Below are positions 1 through 13,000 of a stretch of DNA of 64,000 bases, piece by piece. The stretch is taken from the NCBI RefSeq assembly GCF_947623445.1, contig NC_135242.1:23126001-23190000 (forward strand), written 5' to 3'. The notes beneath the pieces are model-generated. The model worked only from the letters and a program-made list of their open reading frames with translations. It did no database searches and was not told the DNA's origin. The position numbers were made by a program, and so were the translations under genes. How positions within the stretch are numbered: position 1 is the stretch's first letter; each line of letters starts with the position of its first letter. Source of the DNA: Clavelina lepadiformis (taxonomy: Eukaryota > Chordata > Ascidiacea > Aplousobranchia > Clavelinidae).

Positions 1-1827
1 GTGGTGTTGAAGTTTACTGCGAAGATGGATGGACGGCGAGTGAAAGACTTTCCACAGTTATAAGTGGAATAGCTTACAAATTATGCTGAATTTGCAGTAG
101 TATTGAAGAGTATAAAAGTATATATATAAGTATATACACTTAGTGTGTAGTATTGAAGCGATAGTTATCAAGTTGTGTGGATTTCAAGGTGGCAATGCGT
201 TGTGTGCTATTCATTTGCATTGTAGCAAGAATGTAAGAAAACACAAGCGACAATGAATTTGTTTTCACACGCATTCGCGCTTTTTTAAAGGTGCTTTTTT
301 CCACTTTTCTGAAACTTAATTTCCAAAACGTTGAATGAGAGTGGTTTGCCAACTTGTGATTGGTTCGAAAACGTTTAAATGGATTGATAATTGTAGAATA
401 CAAGTGTTTATTTGTAATTTTAATGCAACTACATGCAACAATGATTGCTGTGGGAGTGTTAATCGTGTACGATTGTGCAAAGCCGATCATAACCCTACAT
501 TGGATCACATGCTACCATGCATAAAAATTATCCTACGCTAATAATTATTGTGTTGCATGCCAACATTACTGTTGTGTCTAATTCGCTTCGTTTATGCAAC
601 ATGCGGAACAATTGCATTGAACTGTGTAAGTCGCTTGCAGTGAAAACGAGCGAAATTCAACCAGCACCACGTGAACCGGATTTATTTCACCCAAATCACC
701 TGCAGCAAACAGTTTGAAGAGTTTGAACTTTTCTTAACTTGAAATTTTTAGCAAAAATATGAACATGCCACTGGAATAAGAGCTCCAACTTAATGAGATA
801 TATCTAGCGTATTGTAAGCGAAGTGTAAATAGTAACGTGCTTGTTGTATTATGACGTAATAAACTAAAGATGATTTAAACATATAAATTAAACGTATTAC
901 ACTTGTGCTAAAATGTAAAATCAAATTACGAACAGATTTTTCAAAGAAGAATTGACGGAAGTGTTGATTTCGGGCGACGATGGGACGACTACGCGAACGG
1001 TTTTGGCCAGATTGATGGGGAATTTTGGCTTGGTAAGAGGAAGTTAGTTCAACTTAAACGCATTTTGTTTTGATGATTTTGTTCTTATTTTTCGTGCTTC
1101 TTTACTTGCAGGACTCGACAACATCCACAGGATGACGCGTGGAGGGAGATGCAGACTCAAGATAGAGCTGTGGGATTTCGATGGACACCAACGTCACGCC
1201 GATTATAGGTCATAAGACGATTGTTTTGACTTAAATAACGAAGATGATAAGAATCATAAATTTATTAATCAACGTAAAACTTTGTTGAGTAAATTACAAC
1301 TTAGCTGTCTGGATCCGAATCTTTTAAAACAAGTTGTTGTTTTTGTAGCTCGTTTTCGATCGAATCTGCTGAAAATTTATATCGGCTTCGTGTTTCCGGA
1401 TACAGCGGAAATGCAGGGAATAGTTTAACATATCACGAGGATTGGCCATTTTCGACAGAAAATAGCGACAACGATTCCACGTACGTCATCTTATGTTCAG
1501 GAACAAATGTGTCGAACTCAATAAAGATTAAGTGCCATAACCTCAGTAGGATATTCAGTTATATCCTGCCAGTAACATATAAGATAGAATATAAATAGGT
1601 ACAAAAGATAGTACTAATCTTTCATGTTTCAATATATTAGTGCTGAAAACTGCGCAACCCACTTTGGAGGAAGTCAAGGATGGTGGTTTGTAGCCTGCTT
1701 CGAATCAACGCTTAATGGAGTCTGGATGCGTCAATCAAGTGGAGATGGCCATGGAATTACTTGGTTGCGCTGGAAGAAACAGGGTGAACCTCTTAAAGAA
1801 ACTAAAATGAAACTTCGTTGCGACTGA
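1..1827 (+). CDS. Fibrinogen-domain (FReD) protein, 3' portion, cut by the window edge
   Basis: This is a secreted-lectin-type fibrinogen C-terminal domain gene. Four downstream exons chain in phase: 936-1032 ([25 protein letters not shown]), 1112-1208 ([17 protein letters not shown]), 1349-1480 ([12 protein letters not shown]) and 1641-1827 ([18 protein letters not shown], stop at 1825-1827). A further 5' exon ending at 35 ([10 protein letters not shown]) joins in phase to 936 if its donor is GC (gcgagt at 36-41). The paired cysteines and the WW motif near the C-terminus are typical of ficolin, tenascin and FREP folds. The N-terminal part lies outside the window. Such domains usually bind acetylated or other glycans, but the ligand cannot be read here. 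The exon chain is well supported; the first exon is less certain. Confidence 0.85.
36..935 (+). other. Intron of the first fibrinogen-domain gene (possible GC-AG intron)
   Basis: This 900-bp stretch separates the [10 protein letters not shown] exon from the [10 protein letters not shown] exon. The donor would be ACG|GCGAGT and the acceptor AACAG at 931-935. Short open frames inside it (140-717) resemble nothing and are treated as chance. Confidence 0.55.
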
Positions 1828-2310
1828 ATGAAATCCACGAGTTGATTTCAACCAACCAAGTAAACATTGAACTGTATTTAGACCGGCAACGCAGCAAACT
1901 GTAACTATATGTTGCAACCTGTATTACGTCATAATATATAGTCTCTGCTATACTGCGCGTCATAATAACATATACGGTTGTCATATCTAATTTGTTCCGG
2001 GCATTGTGACGTGCATATGTCGCATGTGTCAGGGTAAGTTTTTCATTCAAAAATCTTGGAAATTGCCGTCGTATTCAGGTAAAACTTAAAGATACAAAAT
2101 TAACTTACAAATAACAAAACGAACCTCACAAAATTTGTAGAAAGACAAACTCCGAGTCATGCGACATTTTTACGTCACATTGCCAATGAATGTTATGAAA
2201 TGGGTTTTATTACCAACTTATGTTATGCTAGCCCACAAAGTTGGTATTCAAGCATTAAAATGATTAACAGAGTAACAAATTTCCTTTAATTAATGTATTA
2301 CCAAAACGTT
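1828..2310. other. Intergenic, no recognisable feature
   Basis: AT-rich sequence downstream of the fibrinogen-domain stop codon. I see no convincing exon, RNA gene or repeat. Confidence 0.5.
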
Positions 2311-2349
2311 CAGGGGCGCCGGAAACTTTCGAAAAGGGCGGGGGCAGTG
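2311..2349 (+). repeat. Candidate terminus of a hAT-type transposon
   Basis: The stretch begins CAGGGGCGCCGGAAAC and continues G-rich to about 2395. CAGGG/CAGTG openings are usual at hAT termini, and the degraded hAT transposase lies just downstream in the matching orientation. No partner terminus was found beyond 4940, so the element's other end is lost or undetected. Confidence 0.4.
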
Positions 2350-3049
2350 TTTTATAAAGGGCACTTTTTGGTGCGGGGCGTAGTTCAAAAAGTTATGTAT
2401 CTGCAAAGTGCACTTACGCACTAATTTTTATCGTTACGTATAAATAGGTCAATTGCTAACAAATCAACTCATCTGTTAATCGCGATAGTGTTGTTTAATG
2501 ACGCACCTGCTATGAAAACGATATTTACTAACGTTGCGTTGTCCGACATTGCGATTGTAACAAATCACAACTGTTAACTTTACAACGGTTGAACTCACTA
2601 TAATCTAAGGCAAAGTAACTGTAGTCAAGCAGCCTGCATGCAGGAAATACTGTTGGTGTTGTGAAATCAGTTGTGCAAAAAACTGGAATTTTTTTGTAAT
2701 CAAATTGAGAAAAAAGTGAAATTAGCTAAAAACAATGATATGGGTTAGAACCGTTAGATTATTGTATATCATGTGATAGATTTTAAATTTCCTTTTATAT
2801 TACATCAGAGTAAGCATTATTTGCGAACGTACGATTATCCACGGTGAGAAATAATCATAACATAACATAACATGAAACAAATCGTAATTTGTTTCACACA
2901 CCCTAAAACCTTTATAAAAGAAAGAAACATGATCGAAGAACAATATTTTATTGAGAAATATTTCGTGTTTCTTGCTAATTGCTGAAAAAGATTATTTCCT
3001 CATACTCAACATTTTAGGTATTGTATATAAATTGACACGCCACTCAACT

Positions 3050-4940
3050 TCAAAACTTTCCAAAGTAACTTTGCCTCCTTTCGTTCTTTTCAATAAACTC
3101 ACTTGCCACACACTCACAAGAGATGTTGTCCATTCTTTCCTTGTGGATGACAGCAAACATTCGGTTGTTTAGACTGTTAGCTGTCATTTGTGATCTAGAC
3201 CAGGACTTTACTCGGCGCATTACACTGAAACTGCGCTCCGCGTTTGCGGACACTAGGGCGACAGAATAATAAAGTTTTAACTACCTGTGGATCTCCGGAA
3301 GACATTTCTTGCTACTTTCTCTAGCCATACCGTTATAAATTGTGGACACTTGCGTTACACGTCTAATCGGAAAAGACCCCTCTTTGTTGTATATCTTAAC
3401 GTGTACAGGTAGCTTTAAACACTCTTTGGTTAATGCATCCAAATCCAATAGAGAGGAAAGCGGCGACAACGTTTTCTTAATTTCAGTTGAAAGGCCTTCG
3501 GCATTTGCAGCATTTATCAAGCACTGATGAAGATTTTTAAGCACCCCGAGATCTTCCTAATCATAACGAGCTTTAAGAGAATAACTGGCTGCATCGACTG
3601 CCTCATAGATCTCAACTGCACCGATCTCACCTGCATCCGCTGAGAGCTGTGTTTTCTCGTTTATATTTTAGTTTTCCACAGAAACTATACCTTGAACTAG
3701 ATACTCATTAACGCTACAAGGTACCTTTCTTTTTCTTTTTATATTGTTGGACGTATTGCTACACTCAACAACCCTCTTGACTTTGTGCGAAAGTCAGATG
3801 TTACAGTTTTATCTTCACTGAGCTGCAACAAAACCTGTCGTATTTCAGCGTGTTTTTTGTAAGAACTTCTGCGGCAGAACCTCTTGTTGTCCACCTCGTT
3901 TGAGAAAGGTTTCTCAAACGTAGAATTTCGCCACCTTTGTCCTCCATTTCTTTTTGGATAGTTTCAAATAGCAATACTCTTTTCGGACTTACTCCAACGA
4001 GTGCATAAAGACTTTCGCAAAGATCTTATGAACTTTGTAACAACGGCGACACAGCGGAGGCATCTTTAAAGACAAGTTCATTGCAGTGGGCAAAATAATG
4101 TATGTACAAAACATGTTGGTACATTTGTTTTTTTATCAACTGCGCCAGTCGTTTCATCTGTGAGGCGCCATCAAATGCCATTCCAACCATTTTCTTTTTG
4201 TCTATGTTACATTGAACAAGTATATCTTTTACAGAAGATAACAATGCTTTTGAACACATTCCTTTATCGCATGGCAAAATGCCCACAAAATCTTCTCGAA
4301 TCTCGTAGGTGTCACTGCAGTAACAAACGGAAAACGAAAGCTGCTCTGATTTTGTTATGTCTATGGACTCATCACATACTATGGAGTAAAATCCCGATGC
4401 ATTAATTTCACTAACAAGCTCCCGTCTCGCCTTAAGCACTATTGCTTTCTCTTGTTCAGAAAGAATGTCGTGCGAAAAGCAACGATTTTCATCGATAAGT
4501 CGTTTTAGTGCACGGTGATGAAGTGCTTTATCCTTGTTAAACTGCACGACATTCGACTCTTCGTCTCTGTGGCCCCTTATTGGTATACCTTATCGTAAAA
4601 GAATTTCCATAGGGTGTAGATGGGCAATAAGTCCCTCTCTTCTTTACCTTTAAAGCTGTAGCGCCTGGTCGTTCAGCAAAAACTTTAATTTTTTGTTCTG
4701 TTTCTTTCAGCACGTTTTTCTGCAGCTCTGTGGTGTTCACTTTTCTCGTGTTCATTCATTCGCTCCACACCTTTTTTTTCAATTTCGGAATCCTGGAGCA
4801 GAAAATGAAAATATGAAGGCTGACGTATCTCAGGGTTGTTTATACTGAGGACAGTATGCGCAAAACACGGCACGTTTTTCGCAATGATACTTTATCCAAG
4901 GGTATTTATCAAACCAATCAGCTTGAAAATAACGTCCAGA
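3050..4940 (-). pseudogene. Decayed hAT-family transposase (TTF zinc finger, catalytic region, dimerisation domain)
   Basis: Several minus-strand frames together show the parts of a hAT transposase of the TTF-zinc-finger (ZMYM/KIAA1586-like) group, in the right order. At 4940-4858 is a TTF-type finger core (WFDKYPWIKYHCEKRAVFCAYC reads across a frame break) and at 4873-4685 its end (NEHEKSEHHRAAEKR). The central region lies at 4547-4026 (YSIVCDESIDITKSEQLS, MAFDGASQM, HYFAHCNELVF). A linker lies at 3544-3281, and the C-terminal dimerisation motif at 3253-3050 (SANAERSFSVMRR, NNRMFAVIH). The frames are separated by shifts and stops, so this is a dead copy. Family assignment rests on motif order; host genes can also derive from this family, but the breaks argue against domestication. 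Confidence 0.8.
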
Positions 4941-6946
4941 AGACCAGAATACATACGATTGAGTTATATGAACACAAATATGTAAGCAGAGGTCACTCAA
5001 TGCAGGGACCGGAATATTTCGGTCCTAAACCCGAAGCCACATAATTATAGACCTGGATCGACATAGTTAACCATCAAAGGACCAAGAAACTTGTTTTGGT
5101 CATTTGCGCATAAGCTGCTTGTTTTATGCCAAGTCCCTCAATCAACGCTGACGTCACAAGAAAGTAAAGTGTGATGTAGATTGACGACAAGTCACAAAGC
5201 ATAAAGCAAGCAAAAGACATTCAACACATGTGTAGAAAATACTCAGAACAAACATAAGGATTGACATGTGACGGCGACAAAATTATAAAGATAGCTGCAA
5301 AATACAACCACCCAGTGCCCAGCTATAGAGAGAAAAGATAATGACTGTGTTTCAGGAATCGACGATGTTTATGCCAGGTCTCAGCTTCTCTTGCGGCGAA
5401 CCGTCATACCAAAGTCACTATGCGAGTGATGGTGTATTGAAAAGACAATAAGGCATGATACTTGATTAAATACAAGCGCGAATCCTTGGTTAAGAAAAAA
5501 TAGATGCAAAACTTATGAATCACTGCGGTATCTCATATTTAATACCAGCGACCTAGACAGATTTGGTCAGACAATCTAGCAGAAGAAAAATAGCAGCACC
5601 AAGAAAAATAGCAGCACCAAGAAAAACTGTTACTTTATCAACCCTCCCAATCGAACTGAACTTTTTCACAAATTTCAGGGGAAGGAAACGTGTACAACAA
5701 AAAGAGTGACGTAACCAAGACGGTGGGGAATTTCTACTGTAATCATTGAGTACACAATGCGGCCACAGCAAAACAATTAAACCTACCAAAGCATGTGCTG
5801 CAGGGAATGTTAACTTTTTACCACACAAAAACACACGAAAATAGATAAAATCAAAGCGTGTGACAACAGAATAAACCACAAAACAACAAGCTTATGTACA
5901 AATTCAATATAAAAATGGATGAAATGACTAAAATCAAGGAGTATAACGAGCCTAATAAGTAACAAAATCACGTGCTTATTAGAAATGCGAAAGGAAAATT
6001 GACGATGTAATGCCCAATGTTAGCTCATATTAAACGAAGAGTATCGACAAAAATACCTGGGTCTTTATACAAATTGTCATAAAAAAGATCTGTGATTATA
6101 CTTCACGGCAAAGATCCGTGAGTGTATGACACGGCTTTCACTGTAAGTTGCTATTAATGGTGTAGTAGGGTGCTCTTAATGTGGTCTATAGCGACCATCC
6201 ATGTTATTCTGCTCGGGCGCCTAACTCACTAAAAATTATAATGTGACCTGTCTCAAATTGATTTTTGCATTGATCAGTTATGATGACGTCATATCCGCTC
6301 ATCGCTCAGTTTTTTGAAAACGGCTTTGCCAATAACTCCTTTACGAAAAAATAAAGGAATTTCGTTTACATTTTCGAAATCAATATATTTTTATCATTTT
6401 TTCCGATGTTGGTCGAAAATGACGTCAGTTCTGCTTTAAAATAGAAGGAAAACCATTTTGTGTGACAAAAATCAACCGTAAACTTTGGTAACCTACTAGA
6501 CTGCTGGTGCTTGTGTGATAAAATAACTTTGCATTTACCTTAAGTTATACAATCAATTGTAAACATGAATTGACACAAGAGGCCCACACACAAATATCTT
6601 CAGTTTTAAACTCTTTGCTGCAAAATTAACATGTAATAATAAAAACAATTGTGACGTCACAATCAATTTTATAATCTCTTTGTTCCGACGTAAATATGAC
6701 CTTAAGGTTTTTGAGATAAGCAATTTGCATAGTCAGTTTGCAAACTTAACAGAGCTATATTGAGAATCTAACAGCGTGTTCATTGAAGAAGTATTTATTA
6801 CTATAAGGTGACGTTACACAATTACCAGGTAATGTTTTGTCGGTACATTGCTGATATCTTGCATCTTTTAACTCGAGATTAGAGCTGAATTGTTTTATTT
6901 AAATACTTTAAGGCTCAACCAGAAACGAACTTATCAGGAAGAGAAA
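4941..6946. other. Intergenic with small repeats
   Basis: No exon is recognised. The stretch contains an imperfect 20-bp palindrome (5006-5025), an 18-bp direct tandem repeat (5583-5618) and four TGACGTCA octamers (5149, 6294, 6420, 6652), three of them within the 700 bp before the start of the polycystin-like gene. Promoter sequence of that gene presumably lies in the last few hundred bases, but no core element is clear. Confidence 0.5.
5583..5618 (+). repeat. Tandem direct repeat, two 18-bp units
   Basis: The unit AAGAAAAATAGCAGCACC occurs twice head to tail, followed by a partial third copy. Confidence 0.9.
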
Positions 6947-7007
6947 ATGAAGACCACCCGATTTTTCCAACTTTGCCTGGCTGTTTCATTCACGGTTGGA
7001 TGCGCAG
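6947..7007 (+). CDS. Signal-peptide exon of the polycystin-1-like gene
   Basis: ATG AAG ACC begins a 20-residue hydrophobic leader (RFFQLCLAVSFTVGCA) ending in a GT donor. Phase 1 matches the exon at 12363 if acceptor TGCAG (12358-12362) is used, placing EATLKLNPSE directly after the predicted cleavage region. The 5.3-kb intron is long compared with its neighbours, so the link is probable rather than proven. Confidence 0.55.
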
Positions 7008-10000
7008 GTATGCTTTGTACATATCAGCTTGTGTTGTAAGATAAGAAAATGAGACTTGGTTAACTAAAGTAGCGTCGTCCAACTGCTGGCTCGCTTGCAA
7101 CTTTTGGCCCCTTCAAGCCATTCTGTTTGGAGCGCAAACATCTGCATGATTTGAATTAACACTCAACGTAACGATATAAATGCTTTTATAACAACTTAGT
7201 GTAAAAGATGCCTGACTTCAAAATGTTATTTGACTTTCTGGTACGGTACCGTATGCAAGTTCATAAAATACCGTAATTATGAAACACAGATAAAGCAGCA
7301 AATTGACACTTGAATTCATCAATTGTTAGTTGACACAGAGGCAATGTTTGCTGCCAATTGAATAATTGTGACGTTGAAATTACTTGAATTAGGCTAATTA
7401 CTATACACAATAGACAATTATTGCTTCATATTAGCAAAACATTTGCAATTGTTTCTCTAACCAACACTTTACAAAATTGGGTTTGAAGTTAAAATAGATT
7501 TTAATAGCTGGCTAGATTTATTACTGTAGGTACCGTAACAACTGTGTGGGTCTTACTTGTGTCTAACTATGTGTGTTAACAACGTTTTAACTTATGAAGC
7601 TTATTATTACTGTATGTAACTAAGTGTCTTATTTACTGATTGATATTAATGATTCTGCACTTGTTCGGTCGCTGCATAAAGTTGGCTTCCATGAGTAGGA
7701 AAGCGGTTTAATATTACAGGTACAGGTTTCACAAACCACAATAATGGTCAGCAGTTGTTAATGCCTTGCGAAGCCCAATGATATTGTAATCGTATCGTAA
7801 AAGATAAACGCAAACAGCTGAAGTAAATTTCATTTACCTATTCAACAGCTCTATAGCTACTGTCATTCTTTTGTGTGTTAAGCATTGCATTTTCTGTATG
7901 ATGTGGCTCGTGCCTATGTTGGTTAACCTTGCTTTGCGGCCTGTGTCAAAATAAGCTGGACCACCGGCCAGCCTGAAGTAAAATGTAAAAGTAGGATATG
8001 GTAGGCCAATTAAAACATTTGTCCTTCAGCTCCGTATTGAGGTCATACCATGACCTTCCGTAAGTAATGTTGCCGCCCTCTTGGATGACTTAATGCAACT
8101 TTATCTTGTGTTATAGAAATTAGTCCTTTGCCTTTTTAAATACGTACTTTTCCGTGAAATTAAAGCAACAAAAGTATCCAAAACGCAGAAGTCTTCACGT
8201 TGGTATGTGATAATCTTTATTCTCGGACTTGGCACGACTTTAAACCGGCAATGATTCCCCATTGCTCCTGTTACCAAAAATATTGCTCCGAATTCTCTCC
8301 TTCATTTACCTTTTCGGCAACGGCTAATAAAATCTTCGAGGCCCTTTTGCCCTTGCGCACGGAATCCTGCAAGGGTCTATTGATTGCTTGGTTCAAGCTG
8401 AAGTGATGATTCTGCCCAGATTTTTTCCAGCTATTTAAAAAAAAGATTGTGTAAGTAAATGCAAACAGGTCGACTTACGATTTGAGAGGAATTGACAGAC
8501 TAGGGCGTATGAAGGTCGATAGAAACGTGGATTGACTTTTTGTTTATGTTTACAAATATTAGTTGTAAACGATTTTTGTTTTAGGTTTTCTCTTATGCTG
8601 TTTTTCTTTTGTGCCAAAGGTATATTTGATTTAAGTTTGCCTTTGCCAAATATAGTTAAAGTATAACTTACTGTATATAGCATTGGATGGTGACTAGAAA
8701 TATAGTATAGTATAGGATAGTAAAATATGTTTACCAACAGTTATTATACTTAGGCCTACAATGTTTCAATTCTTAAGCGTGTATCTTAATTTATGGTAGA
8801 CTACATGTTTAGTTTAGCCTTACCCCATTTTGCCCGGGTTGTACCATAGTTTGTTGTGATTTCATTATAACTTGAATCGTATACAGACACTTATTCCACA
8901 GTACTACAGAGTTAAGGCAAAACCCGTGATGAATTTAATAAAACCGATAAGAAATTGTGCCTATACGCAATAGCCATTGAGTTTCAAATACAAACTAAAA
9001 CTTGTGTAAAAAATCTACTGGTCCACAAAAACTCTACTATGATGGTAAAACAAACAACCAATAACTTATTATGTATTCACTGGCATAAAATTTTGAAGAA
9101 ATCTTAGAAGATTTATTATGTACTCGATTGACTCCAGTTTCGTAGAAAATTGAGCGAACACTCGACACTAATCCACTCAATGCGCGAAATCAGATGTAAC
9201 TGATCAAATAGCTCAGTGCACCACGTGGGGTCAGGAATATACTTAGACGTGGCGTTTACGTAGGACTAGTAATTTAGCTGATTTTCTTTAGCCGTTAGCT
9301 GGCAGTTAGGTGCCATAGTCGCTAATTGTTATGTAACATTGTTAATCGCTGACAAAACTATTAATAATTGTAAAGAAATAGGATGAAAAGTTGAGTTACC
9401 AAAAATTTTGCTCCAAATTCTCTCCTTTATTTTCTCCCAAATTCTTTTCTCTGCGGGTACTGTTTAACTGTCAGCGAACAGACATTAGGCGCTTCCGCTC
9501 AACTCTATACAAATGATGGTGGCAAAATTTGTGAGAAATTTTCTGAAGGAAAAATATCGCAGACCATGTTATATCCGACTGTTCTGCCTGCCACATTTCC
9601 AACGGAATCCATTGCGAGCTTTGGATGACAACACGACGTACTACAGACTGTTTGTTACCAAACTTGCGCACCAGAATATTGCACACTTTCTTAGTCTTTA
9701 TCATAAATAGCACCAAGCTAACATCATAAAGATTTATATAACATATTTATGCATTACACAGAAAGTAAACTTTATTATGGATTATCATGATACAAGTTCA
9801 TAGAAACAAAGCGCAAAGCAGTACCATTAAGATTTAGATCCGTCCAACCGAACCAGTAAATATTGTTCCAGCTCATCTGTTGCTTGTATTTAGGGTATGG
9901 CCCATTTAAGTTTGATATTCCACAGCCATGAAACCACCAACCTGACTTGTATTTTCTGGCACAATGACGATTTCTAGTTTCATCGTTGTTTGCATCTGGT

Positions 10001-13000
10001 GTGCTAAACTTGCTTTGATAAATTGGAGCGTTGTTGAAATACTCAGAACCATTTAAGCCAACCACATGTAAATAATATTTTTTTGAATTTGGCCTGTACA
10101 GAAATGTTCTGTATTGTGCAAACTCCTTGAAACCATCCCAGTCTTCAAGATCAATCCCAAGCTTCGGTGCTGTTATAGAGGTCACACCATCTTCAAAAGC
10201 TTTCGCAGTTTGCCTCGATAAACGATAAATATTTTCCAACCCAAGCCAATATTCACTCCGGGGATTCCCAAACCCTCTGACGTAATCGTCCCAACCCCTA
10301 TTAAAGTTAACCTCCCCGTTCATTCTTCTTTGTATTGTTGTCCAGCCCTTCTTGGTTGAAACGAGCTCCATATCACAGTAGACGTAGGTGAACTGGAATC
10401 GTTCCTTGAGCCATATCGGGTAGATACCACTTGTTGTTGAACCACTTGCGTAGATGCTTGTACATTCTGGAATAAAACACTTTTATAAAATATCTTCAAA
10501 ATCTTTTCAAAAATCGTAACCTGGAAACGATATTTCTGCTAAGTGTTAAAGTTATATCTTAACCCGGAATTTGTAATTGTATTATATTTATTGACAATTT
10601 AGATATTTACCTTTTAAGAAACCGGTTAAAATGCCTGAGTTTATGACGTTGTCTGCAAAATCAATGACGTTTGTGTATATATGTTTTTTGTAGTCGCAAT
10701 ATTGAAGATAAGGAATGTTACGGCTTATTACATTGTGCTTTCCCAGACTTTCGCCTACTTTGTGAACTCGACGTAGTAACCTGTTAGCTTGGTTTATTTC
10801 TGCTTGGCAATGCCGCCAATGAAACGTCGACATAAGAAAGAGCAAATCCAGAAACCTCTTTTTGATAAAGCGTGTTTTTTTATACATCTTAGTAGATTTT
10901 ATTAAGGATTGAAATGCTACTGCTACCGCTTGCAACCTTCTGTCTACGTACCTATGCCTATACTTGCAATAATGATTTTTTATTACAGACTGCAGCATAA
11001 TGCTACGGAATGCGAGTGGAAAGATTGATTTCCCAACCGCACAGGAGTGTGATAATAACGTCATGCTGCCTCATACCACGACGTGGGAAATTCCACTGAA
11101 GGAGGGGGAGGTTGCATATTTGCAGTTTGGTGAAGTTTTGTTCAGGTGGGGAGTATCATGCAACTCGAGTTATTCTACAGTTTTACATTAATTTGTTGTG
11201 TCTGCGGTAAGAAAATGTCTGTAAATGTACTTCTAAAGCAGGGTTGTGTCGATTACAACCCGAAATCAAACTTTTGGCAAAAAACGCTACCAATTTTAAA
11301 TGTTCTAACAGACTCCTGCTAGACTCTGGCGTTTACACAAACGTTTGACAATTTTGCAAAAAGAACAAAGAGTATTATTATGCGGTGAAAACTTTTTTCA
11401 ATGGCAAAGAAAAGGTTGATATAGTTGATGGTTGATATATTTTTGAAAACTTTCTTTATCATCACAATGAAAATCGCTTATCGAGGGCATATTTTGGTTA
11501 CTAGTTAGACGGATTAGGTCAATACTTCTGCAACATGCTGGCTATGTTTGAAACTCTTGTATATAACGCTTACATTGTCTGCTGCCAAAAAGACGACAGG
11601 GCCAGGAACAAGGGTTAAACACAGAGCCTAAGCCAGTAATTGATAACAAGCTATCAGCGGGCAATAGATTGCAAGTAACTATGATGTTAGATAACCGAGA
11701 AAAGGTAAAGAGAGAATTTTTTAGATACTGCTCTGCAATGTAAATTATCCATTGGCAAAAAAGTGAAACGATGTTTATTATCAAACCAAATATATAACAA
11801 ATACTTTTAATGCAAACTTCATGTCCGATTATGTGCTACGTACAGTAGTTCTTACTGGTAGCTGTAAACTGTTGCCACGGGCTAGAGGTCATGTGTAGTC
11901 CTCATTATGTCGAGTCACACCGCAATTTTTCGCTCTGTTTTTATTAATAATTATAATAATCTGCAATTTGTACAAACGTAAGTACAAAAAGCTTTGTGTT
12001 CCTGAAAACATTTTACTCGTGATTTATGTCAATAGTTTTTCATTACACCAATTTGAATATACACTAATGCGAATACTATATAGGACGTAAATTTTGAATG
12101 TAGCTTACAGTTTACCGATAAATGCGTTTATACTTGACCATGAATGAAAATTACTTGGTTTGTTTTAATATGACGCAATACGTCTGTGGGCGGATCGAGC
12201 TTTCTTAAACCCAAGCTATTTTTATTCTTAAACAAACTTTATTTTATTTTTATTTCTTTTAACTAAAACAAGTTTTACAACTTCGCAATTTTAAAAACAG
12301 GCATGTCCATAGACATACGTTAGTTATGTTTCATGTTATATTTGTTTCGTACAGTTGTGCAGAAGCAACGCTGAAACTAAACCCAAGTGAAGATAACTAT
12401 CGTATTTGCGGTTCTCTAAAACCTTTAACCTTCCCCTATTACCTGTTTCGTAAAACCGTGGTGGTTTCTGTTCAAAGATTCACAAAGAATTGCAGCGAGG
12501 CAAAAATGTCCTTCGTTTATAATCGAATTGGTGAGTGAATGTTAGCAAAGTACGGTGTATCGACTATACTAGTAGTGACTAACATTTCCAATACATTGGA
12601 GGCTTTCGTATACGCATGGACAATACAATGGAGAACATTCATGTCGGACAAAAAGTTTCGTTCATTGCTGTATTGTCTGGAGCTAACGATCTAAACCTTG
12701 ACTGTGAGGTGCATTACAATTCCACAAAAAGAAGTCACCTTTCAACTGACACCCTTACAACAGAACGTGTTTTTGATTATTCTGGAATATATTCGGTTCA
12801 GGCACAATGCGATCTCGATGGAGGGGTGGATTCTTTTAAAACAAACGTTATCGTTTTTAATGTGGAAGATTCTTTATCAGCTTCAAAATTGAAAATATCT
12901 CATGAACAAAGCACCCACACATATCCAGCCTCAGCTGAGCTGATTTTCCACCACAAATATTACTTTCCCATCTCTTACGCTCTCATGTTGAATGACATCA

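Larger units (their letters stand above)
7008..12362 (+). other. Large first intron of the polycystin-1-like gene
   Basis: This 5.36-kb stretch contains the oppositely oriented fibrinogen-domain gene at 9775-10887 and two diverged copies of a short repeat (8271-8308 and 9396-9433). Otherwise I see nothing coding in it. Confidence 0.5.

Noticed and set aside
11000..11191. Plus-strand frame opposite the first exon region of the nested FReD gene
   Set aside because: No homology and no splice context; an antisense shadow.
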